Assembly: GCF_002551815.1 (NCBI RefSeq)
Contig: NZ_NVPR01000093.1
Coordinates: forward strand, 1-33,580
Reading direction: 5' to 3'
From: Bacillus sp. AFS098217
GTDB lineage: Bacteria > Bacillota > Bacilli > Bacillales > Bacillaceae_G
DNA length: 33,580 nt
This document shows, piece after piece, positions 14,905 to 22,075 of the stretch. How positions within the stretch are numbered: the stretch's first letter is position 1; each line of letters starts with the position of its first letter. The notes under the pieces are model-generated. The model was given only the letters and a program-made list of their open reading frames with translations, was not told the DNA's origin and did not search any database. Position numbers and translations under genes: made by a program.

Positions 14905-15792
14905 TTATTCTTGTGTAGAAGAAGAATCACTAGATGATTCTGTAGAACCATTTGTAGATTTATCCTCTTTTTTCTGCTTGTCTTCAGGCTTGCTATTTGT
15001 AGATTTTTCCTCTTTTTGCCCTTTTTCTTCAGGCTTACTATTTGTGGATTTATCTTCTTTTTTCTGCTTGTCATCAGTTTTGTTTGCAGATCCATTTGTT
15101 GCTTTCGCCGCACTTGCATCTGCTTTAATTTCTGTTACTGATTTATTTAAGTAACGCTCTGGGTTTACGGCCACATTATCTTTACGTACTTCAAAGTGAA
15201 CATGAGAACCTGCTTCTTTATTCATTGCACTTAGACCGGATTTACCTAATACTTCACCTTGTGCAACCTTTGCACCTTTTTCTACTTTTACACTGCCTAA
15301 GCTTTGATAAGATGTTGCAAGACCATTGCCACTATCCACTGTAATAACATAACCAAGTAATGAATCTTTTTCCGCTTTTGTTACTGTACCACTTAAAGCA
15401 GCTGTAACATCGAACTCTTTCCCGTTTTTCGCAGCAATATCGATTCCTTTATTTGGAGAATATGTGTTGTTATAAAAGACAAGTGCTTGTTCTTGCTCCT
15501 TCTCCGGTGCTCCATCCTCATAAAACTTCTTCTGTACAACAACTTCTGCATTCGCTGCAGCTGGCATCTTCACAACTTCTGAAGACTTCGTTACTGGAAT
15601 TCCTGGATCTTCCGTTTGTGTATACGGCGTTGCTTGATCTTGGTTAGGCGCTTTCTTCGGATTAGCTGCCTGGAACCATAGAGCAACAGATAAGATTACC
15701 GCTGCACAAGCAATGTATAGTGCCGGGAACACCCATCTTCTTTGAAATAAATGAACTACTTTTCGCGACTTTTTATTATTCCTTCCTCGCAT
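14905..15792 (-). CDS. spoIIQ: Forespore engulfment protein SpoIIQ
   Basis: Forespore membrane protein that pairs with mother-cell SpoIIIAH across the septum to hold the membranes during engulfment and form the feeding channel. The 295 residues comprise a basic N-terminus, one membrane helix (about 23-40) and a LytM/M23 fold (about 105-212). The fold is degenerate: where active enzymes have the first zinc His, this has Asn114 in SPNKGID, while HVH (197-199) in GSHVHFEV is kept. B. subtilis SpoIIQ also lacks a full zinc site, so a structural role is expected. The last 60 residues are a Lys/Glu/Ser/Asn tandem repeat. GAGGTGATG precedes the ATG, and a sigma-F-like promoter lies upstream. Confidence 0.93.
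   Translation of the reverse strand: MRGRNNKKSRKVVHLFQRRWVFPALYIACAAVILSVALWFQAANPKKAPNQDQATPYTQTEDPGIPVTKSSEVVKMPAAANAEVVVQKKFYEDGAPEKEQEQALVFYNNTYSPNKGIDIAAKNGKEFDVTAALSGTVTKAEKDSLLGYVITVDSGNGLATSYQSLGSVKVEKGAKVAQGEVLGKSGLSAMNKEAGSHVHFEVRKDNVAVNPERYLNKSVTEIKADASAAKATNGSANKTDDKQKKEDKSTNSKPEEKGQKEEKSTNSKPEDKQKKEDKSTNGSTESSSDSSSTQE
14947..15072 (-). repeat. Tandem repeat in the SpoIIQ C-terminal tail
   Basis: Residues 241-282 of SpoIIQ consist of almost three copies of a 14-15 residue unit built on KQKKEDKSTNSKPE; the middle copy reads GQKEEKSTNSKPE. The DNA repeats are near-identical (two copies share TTGCTATTTGT-type blocks), so copy number may vary between strains. Confidence 0.8.
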
Positions 15793-15812
15793 TCTATCAT
15801 CACCTCAGCAAT

Positions 15813-15842
15813 CATTTTGAACAATATTCATTCATCCTATAC
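15813..15842 (-). promoter_or_regulatory. Possible sigma-F promoter of spoIIQ
   Basis: Minus strand: GTATA (15842-15838) matches the sigma-F -35 pattern GYWTA exactly. After 15 bases, GTTCAAAATG (15822-15813) fits GGNRANANTW only partly. The spacing is right and spoIIQ is a known sigma-F gene, but the -10 match is weak. Confidence 0.45.
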
Positions 15843-15919
15843 AACCTATAATTAATTACTTTTCGACAAAATCCGTAAAGATATGTATATAAAACGAAAA
15901 ATTTCCGAGGAAATGATGA

Positions 15920-15954
15920 AAAAAGAAAAAACTGAGCGCTTTGGCTCAGTTTTT
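15920..15954 (-). terminator. Terminator overlapping the ABC permease stop
   Basis: Minus strand AAAAACTGAGC pairs with GCTCAGTTTTT (11 bp, 6-base loop), with the U tract running TTTTTTCTTTT. The last codon and stop of the permease lie at its left edge. Confidence 0.88.
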
Positions 15955-16660
15955 AGTCTATTTGTTTCTTTCTATACACGAAGAGAGTAATAGCAAGTAC
16001 TACAACTAACCAGATTGTTATGTTCAATAAATTACTAGTAATTGCACTAAAACCTTCTCCTTTTATTACACTACTAACTGCAATACCGATATGACGAGTC
16101 GGTAAATACTCAACTGTTTTTGTAACAACTTCATTCTTCACATACATTCCTATAAAATCACCAAGAAGAAATACCATTAATATCGGCAATCCAATTGTTG
16201 ACGTTTGAGGTACATTTTGAGCAAGTAATCCAATACAAGTACCAATAAGGTTAAATAGTAACATTCCAAGGACAAAGATAAGTAGTAATAATGCAATATT
16301 GCCTTCTAGCTTTCCTAAAATAAGTAGATTAATAAAACAAATTGCAATTGTAATCATACCCGTTAATGAACTTTTACCAATCAATACTTCGATAGACGAA
16401 GCTGGCGATAACATAAGAACGCGAAGCGTACTTCTTTCTTTTTCTTCAGCAATGAGCATCGCTTGTATAAACCCACCAACAAAAACTAATGTCATCGTAA
16501 TTAACATACTTGCCCCGACTTCTCGAAAATTATCTGACCGACTAAATAGTATTGCAAAGAAGATTGGCATTGCCATCATAATTAAAGTTTGCGAATTTGT
16601 TTTAAAATCCTGTACCTCTTTCCGAAAAATAGCTGAAAATCGTCTCATTGAAAATGTCAT
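15953..16660 (-). CDS. ABC-2 type transporter permease
   Basis: Membrane subunit of an ABC-2 exporter, working with the ATPase encoded just upstream. The 235 residues begin with a cytoplasmic segment typical of the family (RRFSAIFRKEVQDF) and contain about six hydrophobic segments, including LIMMAMPIFFAILF and MTLVFVGGFIQAMLIAEEKERSTLRVL; the EEKERSTLRVL segment is the conserved coupling element of ABC-2 permeases (NatB, DrrB types). It ends with a basic tail. The ATG overlaps the ATPase stop as TAATG, and GGGAGGGG is the ribosome site. The exported substrate cannot be told; peptide antibiotic or sodium export are both seen for this type. Confidence 0.88.
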   Translation of the reverse strand: MTFSMRRFSAIFRKEVQDFKTNSQTLIMMAMPIFFAILFSRSDNFREVGASMLITMTLVFVGGFIQAMLIAEEKERSTLRVLMLSPASSIEVLIGKSSLTGMITIAICFINLLILGKLEGNIALLLLIFVLGMLLFNLIGTCIGLLAQNVPQTSTIGLPILMVFLLGDFIGMYVKNEVVTKTVEYLPTRHIGIAVSSVIKGEGFSAITSNLLNITIWLVVVLAITLFVYRKKQID

Positions 16661-17502
16661 TATAATCCCCTCCCAGTAACTTCAATAAAGATATCGCCTA
16701 AAGTTGGCTCGTAAGAATGAATCGACAGTAATTCGCCTTTTTTCATCCATTCTGAAATACGTTTTGCGCCTAATTCATCTTTTTGTACAGTTTCTTTTTG
16801 CTTATCTTTTAACACGACTTCAATTTTGTCTTTTGCATATTGTAAACGGAGATTTTCTGGTGTATCGAGCGCTACAATTTCCCCTCCACATAAGAAGGCA
16901 ATGCGATTGCAAAGCGTTTCTGCTTCGTCCATATTGTGCGTTGTTAAGAAAATAGTGGTTCCCTCTTTATTTAAGTCTTTTAAGATTTTATGAATGTTTT
17001 GGACGTTTACTGGATCAAGTGCTGATGTTGGTTCATCTAAGAAGAGGATATCTGGTTTATGCAGGATTGCCCTTGCTAACGTTACGCGCTGCTTCATCCC
17101 TTTTGATAATTTCTTTACTGGTGTTTTTTTATCTTCTAATAAGTTCACTTGTGATAGCACTTCATCAATTCGTTCTTTTTTACAATCGTATAAGTCGCAA
17201 AATAATAGTAAGTTATCATAAATACTGAGTCTTTCATATAGGCCGCTGTTATCTGTTAAAATACCAATTCGTTTATAATCGATGCTGCTTGGACCAGTAA
17301 TATCTTTCCCTAGCACTCTCACTGTTCCAGAACTATGAAGTAATTGGGAAGTTAACATTTTTACTGTCGTTGTTTTCCCCGATCCACTCGGCCCAAGAAA
17401 TCCGAAAATCTCTCCTTGCTTCACCTCAATATTTACATTTCGAAGTGCTGTTTTTTCATTAAAGCTTTTCATTACATCCTTCATTTCAATTGCCAATGTC
17501 AT
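16660..17502 (-). CDS. ABC-2 exporter ATPase
   Basis: ATPase driving the neighbouring permease. The 280 residues carry Walker A GPSGSGKTT (37-45), signature LSKGMKQRV (132-140), Walker B DILFLDEP (151-158) followed by TSALDP, and the switch His in FLTTHNMDEAE. The Q-loop region reads IGILTDNSGLY without a clear Gln, as in several ABC-2 drug and bacitracin-type ATPases. The C-terminal 60 residues form the extra domain found in DrrA/NatA-like proteins. It is the first gene of the exporter pair, with a 75-base leader and a candidate LytTR operator upstream, so the LytTR fusion protein next door is its likely regulator. Confidence 0.92.
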   Translation of the reverse strand: MTLAIEMKDVMKSFNEKTALRNVNIEVKQGEIFGFLGPSGSGKTTTVKMLTSQLLHSSGTVRVLGKDITGPSSIDYKRIGILTDNSGLYERLSIYDNLLLFCDLYDCKKERIDEVLSQVNLLEDKKTPVKKLSKGMKQRVTLARAILHKPDILFLDEPTSALDPVNVQNIHKILKDLNKEGTTIFLTTHNMDEAETLCNRIAFLCGGEIVALDTPENLRLQYAKDKIEVVLKDKQKETVQKDELGAKRISEWMKKGELLSIHSYEPTLGDIFIEVTGRGL

Positions 17503-17583
17503 TTCGTCATCCCCTTTGTTTTTCTTTTATAGATGAAATCGCTTCAGCGACTTTCGTTTGTTTGTTTCGCTTTTCTTGACTCA

Positions 17584-17648
17584 ATCATATGAAAAACAAA
17601 GGGATTACGCAGTAAAATACCGGTAAAAGGAGTATTTTTACCGGTGAA
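17584..17648 (-). promoter_or_regulatory. Activator-type promoter with 21-bp-spaced direct repeats
   Basis: Two copies of TACCGGTRAA begin at 17618 and 17639, exactly 21 bp (two helical turns) apart. This is the spacing of LytTR-family sites, whose units look like ACCGTTNRK; these differ at two positions. On the minus strand the repeats directly precede a very poor -35 (CTGCGT, 17612-17607), a 17-base spacer and a fair -10 TATGAT (17589-17584). A weak -35 next to activator repeats fits positive control of the exporter genes. Confidence 0.6.
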
Positions 17649-17680
17649 TGAATCCTATTTTTAGCTCAATGGAGCATTAT

Positions 17681-18688
17681 TTATAGTCCAATTACACCTT
17701 TTAATTCATCCATTCTCCCTTTAGAAAGTGGAATGGAACTTTTTCGTTCATCATCTAAAATTAAACTAAAACTATTACGAGTCCAAGTAATCACTTCTCG
17801 TACACGCTGCAAATTCACAAGATAAGAACGATGACATCTGAAGAATCCGAAACCTTTTAATCTCTCTTCTAATTCACTTAATGTTAAAGCACATACAAAA
17901 TCACCTTCGTGAAGATGAATATACGTCGTTCCATTTTGTGTTTCAATGAAATGAATTTCCATTGGGTCAAGCAAAATGATTTTGTCATTCACTTTCGCTG
18001 GTATTCTTTCGAGCTTCATTTGTGGAATCATTTGAACAATTTTTTCTTCATCAATCTCTTCAGCTTCGTCCTGCTCAATTTCCACCTTTTTCACGCCATC
18101 TTGATTCAACATATACACATCTTCTGTTAAAGAAAGTGCATCCGATAAGAAAGATGATGTAATAAAGATGGCCTTCCCTTGTTCTTTCATCTTCATAATC
18201 GCTTTTCGAATGATAATTGTACTTTCTATATCTACATTTTGTTCTGGCTCTTCGAAAATAATTAAATCCGGATTATGAATCATGACCCGGCCAATATGAA
18301 GACGGCGTTTTTCAGAAAAAGATAGTTTCTCTATTTTGACATTCAATTTGTCTAGTAAACCAACATACTGGACAACTTCCTCTATGCTAATAGTTGAGTC
18401 ATACAATCCGGCCAAAAAGGCGAAATATTCTTTCACTTTTAAGCGATCGTACGCTTCATCTTTTAAAAAACAAAAACCAATGCGCGAATACACTCTCTTT
18501 CCAATTACTTCTCCCTCAAATAAAATACTCCCTGTAGAAGCCTCTTCTTCACCGATTATAATACGGTGCAAAACCTTAGCAACATGATTATTACATTGCA
18601 GTACAACACATTGTCCTTTTTCAATCTCCAGCTCAATCGCTGGTAACTGATTCGTCTTCCCCAACTGTATTAACTCCAATAACACCAT
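17681..18688 (-). CDS. LytTR regulator fused to a degenerate ABC ATPase domain
   Basis: A 335-residue fusion. Residues 1 to about 205 follow the fold order of an ABC ATPase, but Walker A is lost (VVLQCNNHVAKVLHR at 28-42 in place of GxxGxGKST) and the signature is altered (LSFSEKRRL, 122-130), while Walker B with its Glu remains (DLIIFEEPEQN, 141-151). An acidic linker (EQDEAEEIDEE) leads to a LytTR DNA-binding domain (about 229-331) with IHFIETQNGTTYIHL and the characteristic FFRCHRSYLVNL. GGAGG precedes the ATG at 18688. It is upstream of, and in the same direction as, the exporter genes, with its own gap of 178 bases. The pseudo-ATPase part may sense or bind the exporter, which is inference. 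Confidence 0.88.
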   Translation of the reverse strand: MVLLELIQLGKTNQLPAIELEIEKGQCVVLQCNNHVAKVLHRIIIGEEEASTGSILFEGEVIGKRVYSRIGFCFLKDEAYDRLKVKEYFAFLAGLYDSTISIEEVVQYVGLLDKLNVKIEKLSFSEKRRLHIGRVMIHNPDLIIFEEPEQNVDIESTIIIRKAIMKMKEQGKAIFITSSFLSDALSLTEDVYMLNQDGVKKVEIEQDEAEEIDEEKIVQMIPQMKLERIPAKVNDKIILLDPMEIHFIETQNGTTYIHLHEGDFVCALTLSELEERLKGFGFFRCHRSYLVNLQRVREVITWTRNSFSLILDDERKSSIPLSKGRMDELKGVIGL

Positions 18689-18744
18689 CTTTTTCCTCCA
18701 GATATTTTTTATTTCATTATACCAAACAATTAATGGAAATTATG

Positions 18745-18967
18745 ATGTTTATGGTTCATCACCAAAAGACATGGTTGACATATAGATAGATGTACACTCC
18801 ACTCCGAGTGGACGCTTTCCGCGGGCGAGAGCGAGCCTCCTCGGCAAGCCTGCGGGGTCTCACTTTCCTCGCTATTCCCGCAGGAGTCGCCACTCTCCGT
18901 TCCTTGTATGAAAAATGATTCTTTTTCAAAAAATCAACCCCATGTTACGGTGATGAACCATGTTTAT
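18745..18967. mobile_element. MITE-like element with terminal inverted repeats and 8-bp direct repeats
   Basis: ATGGTTCATCACC at 18751-18763 is matched by GGTGATGAACCAT at 18949-18961, a perfect 13-bp inverted repeat; similarity continues inward (CATGGTTGA at 18770 with TCAACCCCATG at 18934). ATGTTTAT occurs at both ends (18745-18752 and 18960-18967), consistent with an 8-bp target duplication and element ends GGTTCATCACC. There is no open frame inside, so transposition would need a transposase in trans. An ISL3-type source is possible from the 8-bp duplication and GG ends, but not shown. Confidence 0.7.
18799..18903. repeat. GC-rich hairpin element inside the MITE-like repeat
   Basis: About 105 bases of much higher GC than the surroundings. 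Arms GAGTGG/CCACTC (18806 and 18890) and CGGGCGAGAGCGAG with CTCGCTATTCCCG make an interrupted long stem around CCTCGGCAAGCCTGC. I recall closely similar GC-rich hairpins in intergenic regions across Bacillaceae, with blocks such as GACGCTTTCCGCGGG and CCCGCAGGAGTC, but cannot confirm this here. No function is assigned. Confidence 0.7.
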
Positions 18968-18973
18968 CCCTAA

Positions 18974-19008
18974 ATTAAAAAGGAGCTAATTTGAATTAGC
19001 TCCTTTTT
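18974..19008 (-). terminator. Terminator of the acyl-CoA ligase gene
   Basis: A perfect 15-bp inverted repeat (AAAAAGGAGCTAATT and AATTAGCTCCTTTTT) with a minimal loop lies about 70 bases past the ligase stop. Both arms supply U tracts, so it can act in both directions. Confidence 0.88.
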
Positions 19009-19076
19009 GTCGAATAGTCGATAAGCGATGCCGAAACGCTAATATATTCGAAAGCGAGTGACACACAAAACGATTA

Positions 19077-20693
19077 TTACTGCTTCACCATATAAGTCTT
19101 GAGCTGATCACGAAGCGCTCTTTTTAAGAATTTTCCGACGGATGTTTTCGGGATTTCCTCAACAAATAAAATGTCATCTGGCATCCACCATTTTGGGAAC
19201 TGCGCTTCTAATAAAGCATACAGCTCTTCTTGGTCTACTCCTTGTCCTTCTTTTAACACAACACAAGCGACAGGACGCTCTTGCCATTTTTCATGCGGAA
19301 CCGCAACGACAGATGCCTCTAGTACTTTGTCATGTGCCATTAAGGCGTTTTCTAAATCGACGGAGGAAATCCACTCACCACCGCTTTTAATTAAGTCTTT
19401 CGTACGATCAGCGATTTTAATAAACCCTTCCGGATCAACTGTTACAATATCCCCTGTATGCAGCCAGCCATCCTTCATGGAATCTTCTGTGCGTTCATCG
19501 TTATAATAACTGCCAGCAATCCATGGACCGCGAAGACAAAGTTCTCCCATTTCTTCACCGTCCCACTTAATCTCACCTTCTTGGCCAACTACTTTCATTT
19601 CAAGGCCCGGAAGTAAATATCCTTGGCGGGAGCGTAAATCATAATATTCTTCTTTCGGTAAATCATGCTGATATGATTTTGGACAGTTAATGACAACAGC
19701 TGGACTTGTTTCTGTCATTCCATATATTTGCCGGAAAGCAATTTCATATTTTTCTTCATAAGTACGAACCATACTTCTCGGTGCCGCTAATCCGCCCGAC
19801 CATATTGTCCGAACACTGCTAATATCGTACGGATACTTTTCAAGCTCCTGTAATAAGCCAATCCAGATTGTCGGTACGCCAGCAGTAATCGTTACTTTCT
19901 CACGTTCAATAAGCTGCGCTAAAATTTCCGGAGTAAAGTGTGGTCCTGGTAAAACAAGCTTTGTACCAAACCATGTACTGGCAAATGGAAGCCCCCATGC
20001 GTTAACATGGAACATCGGAACAACAGGCATACATGTGTCTACTTCCGATATATTTCCGCCATCTACAAGGCCGAGCGCATAGCTATGAAGGGCAATACTA
20101 CGATGTGTGTACACAACGCCTTTCGGTTTTCCTGTCGTTGCGGAAGTGTAGCACATCCCTGCAGGTTCTTTTTCATCTAAATTCGTGATAAATGGAAATG
20201 TTTCGTCGCCTTCTTCAAGTAGTTTGTCATAATGATATGCTGGTGATAGTGTTGTGTGAGGTAGTTCGTGATCATCCGTCATAATAATAAATGCTTTCAC
20301 GTGAGGTAGTTCATGTTGAATGCTTTCTAATACAGGCACCATGTCTTCATCAACAAAAATAATTTTGTCTTCAGCATGGTTAATAATATAAGAAATATGA
20401 TCCGCAGAGAGCCTAAGGTTAATCGTATGTAACACTGCACCGATTCCTGGAATCGCAAAGTACGCTTCCAAATGACGGTGGTGGTTCCAAGCAATTGTCC
20501 CAACCTTATCCCCTGTTTCAATTCCCATTTTATTTAATACACTAGCAAGCCGCCTTGTCCGCTTCGCAATCTCTCCGTATGTTAATGTTTGAATACGCGA
20601 TGCAGTCCGTGAGACAACTTCCTTTTTCGAAAAATACTTCTCCGCCCGTTCCATCATTGCGGGAATGAGAAGTGGTACGTCCATCATCATCAT
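19077..20693 (-). CDS. AMP-forming acyl-CoA ligase (medium/long-chain fatty acid type)
   Basis: Activates a fatty or other carboxylic acid to its CoA ester through an acyl-AMP intermediate. The 538 residues have the full ANL-family set: the phosphate-binding loop YTSATTGKPKG (182-192), YGMTETSP (324-331), the hinge region GWLHTGD (409-415), IADRTKDLIKSGGEWIS (427-443) and catalytic Lys521 in KTSVGKFLK. In the first motif an Ala replaces the usual Gly of TSGTTG. Four consecutive ATG codons begin the frame (20693-20682), after AGGGGG, so the exact start is uncertain by three residues. A TATAAT at 20741-20736 is a likely -10. The best relatives I recall are LcfA/AlkK-type ligases; substrate length is not deducible. 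Confidence 0.9.
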   Translation of the reverse strand: MMMMDVPLLIPAMMERAEKYFSKKEVVSRTASRIQTLTYGEIAKRTRRLASVLNKMGIETGDKVGTIAWNHHRHLEAYFAIPGIGAVLHTINLRLSADHISYIINHAEDKIIFVDEDMVPVLESIQHELPHVKAFIIMTDDHELPHTTLSPAYHYDKLLEEGDETFPFITNLDEKEPAGMCYTSATTGKPKGVVYTHRSIALHSYALGLVDGGNISEVDTCMPVVPMFHVNAWGLPFASTWFGTKLVLPGPHFTPEILAQLIEREKVTITAGVPTIWIGLLQELEKYPYDISSVRTIWSGGLAAPRSMVRTYEEKYEIAFRQIYGMTETSPAVVINCPKSYQHDLPKEEYYDLRSRQGYLLPGLEMKVVGQEGEIKWDGEEMGELCLRGPWIAGSYYNDERTEDSMKDGWLHTGDIVTVDPEGFIKIADRTKDLIKSGGEWISSVDLENALMAHDKVLEASVVAVPHEKWQERPVACVVLKEGQGVDQEELYALLEAQFPKWWMPDDILFVEEIPKTSVGKFLKRALRDQLKTYMVKQ

Positions 20694-20802
20694 CCATACC
20701 CCCTGTTATTATTTTATATATACTCATACAACTGTATTATAACATAGTGCAACTAGACAAAAACTGGCAACCTTTCTTTTGTTTTCTACAAAAAATGACA
20801 AA

Positions 20803-20834
20803 AAATAGGTGTCAGGATATCCTGACACCTATTT
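20803..20834 (-). terminator. Terminator overlapping the spoIID stop
   Basis: A perfect 32-base palindrome with arms AAATAGGTGTCAGGAT; the TAG stop of spoIID lies inside. The minus transcript continues TTGTCATTTTTT. It separates spoIID from the acyl-CoA ligase gene. Confidence 0.85.
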
Positions 20835-21842
20835 CTTCGCCATTAACTTTCCTTCATAATCGTTTAGCGTTTTAATTTCGATGCCTTTATAGTAATAAGC
20901 AACAATATCTGTGTACCCTTTTCCTTCTTTCGCCATTCCATTCGCACCATACTGACTCATGCCAACGCCATGACCAAAACCTTTCGTTGTGATGATTATG
21001 TTGCTCCCTTGTTGTTTCCATGCAAAGTCAGAAGAACGTAAAGCTAGTTTTTCTCGCACTTCTTTTCCCGTTAACGTTTTTCCTTGAAACTCTACATCTT
21101 TGACCCGTTTTCCTTCTGTACGTTCTTTAATAGTACCGACTTTTCCATTCGTAAGTACCTTTACACCAAGACGTTTTTGAAAATCATCTACAGTAAAGGT
21201 TTGCTCACTTGTAAATTTCGGGGAAGCTTGATCCCAGTGACTATCTACACTCTTTAAATAAGGATAGTCGTTCCCCCAATAATCAGCAGCATTTTCTGTA
21301 TAGCCATTGCTTGTTGAGAAGAATGACGCTGTAATGGGACTACCGTCATAAGTTAAAACTTGTCCGGCTGTTTTGGACACAGCTTCTTCAATCTTCTTCA
21401 AATTTTTCTCATAATCCTTACCCCATGTCTTCTGTAACTCTTCTTTACTTTTGTACACTTGATCATTAACCGTATCTGTCACATCCGCATTATTTTTCTT
21501 AGTGCCGCTTAGCATGCGCTGTACAATAAATGTCCTCGCTGCTAATGCCTGCGCTTTCAATGCCTCCACTTCAAAGCTAGCATTCATCTCAGAAGCTACT
21601 ACACCTGTAACATACTCTTCTAGCGGCATCGTTTCTACCTTCTTTTGAGCATTACGATACACAGTAACTTGGACAGCAGTATTTGCCTTCTCAGGAGCTG
21701 GCACATTTTGTACGACTGGAGGATTTTTAGACGGCTGACTTACTTTCGCTTTCGTAAACGGAATGACAAGTACGGCTGGTATAATGATGACGAGCGCTAT
21801 TAAGAGCGCTATTGTAATGAAAAGCGGCTTTGAAATTTTCAT
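20829..21842 (-). CDS. spoIID: Stage II sporulation protein D (peptidoglycan lytic transglycosylase)
   Basis: Mother-cell septal wall hydrolase that, with SpoIIM and SpoIIP, thins the septum and drives engulfment. The 337 residues have an N-terminal membrane helix (about 9-29), a Pro-rich linker and the SpoIID domain: [13 protein letters not shown] (likely catalytic Glu85), [14 protein letters not shown], and near the C-terminus [17 protein letters not shown]. The ATG at 21842 is preceded by GGGGGAAAAAG; the frame extends 16 codons further upstream but without a comparable site. It follows murA after about 230 bases, as in B. subtilis. A sigma-E promoter is expected but I found only a weak candidate. 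Confidence 0.94.
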   Translation of the reverse strand: MKISKPLFITIALLIALVIIIPAVLVIPFTKAKVSQPSKNPPVVQNVPAPEKANTAVQVTVYRNAQKKVETMPLEEYVTGVVASEMNASFEVEALKAQALAARTFIVQRMLSGTKKNNADVTDTVNDQVYKSKEELQKTWGKDYEKNLKKIEEAVSKTAGQVLTYDGSPITASFFSTSNGYTENAADYWGNDYPYLKSVDSHWDQASPKFTSEQTFTVDDFQKRLGVKVLTNGKVGTIKERTEGKRVKDVEFQGKTLTGKEVREKLALRSSDFAWKQQGSNIIITTKGFGHGVGMSQYGANGMAKEGKGYTDIVAYYYKGIEIKTLNDYEGKLMAKK

Positions 21843-22030
21843 CTTTTTCCCCCGATATAAAATTAGACTCATTTCATTCTTATGGAGCATTTGAGACTTT
21901 TAGAACATACTCAGGGGAACTTCTTCTGTGAAAACAACCTACATCAAAACCTCTTTGTAAACAAAAAATTTTCTAAATATTTCAACGAGACATGCATAAG
22001 TCTAAGATTTATTGACTATAACAGTAATAA

Positions 22031-22072
22031 TTAAAAAAATAGCCCCTATGTCAAAAGACATAGAGACTATTT
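22031..22072 (-). terminator. Terminator of murA
   Basis: Minus strand AAATAGTCTCTATGTC pairs with GACATAGGGGCTATTT (16 bp, two U-G pairs that exist only in this direction) around TTTT, followed by TTTTAA. It begins 4 bases after the murA stop. Confidence 0.9.
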
Positions 22073-22075
22073 CAA

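Noticed and set aside
17539-17550. TCGCTTCAGCGA in the leader of the ABC exporter
   Set aside because: Too short to claim an attenuator or operator.
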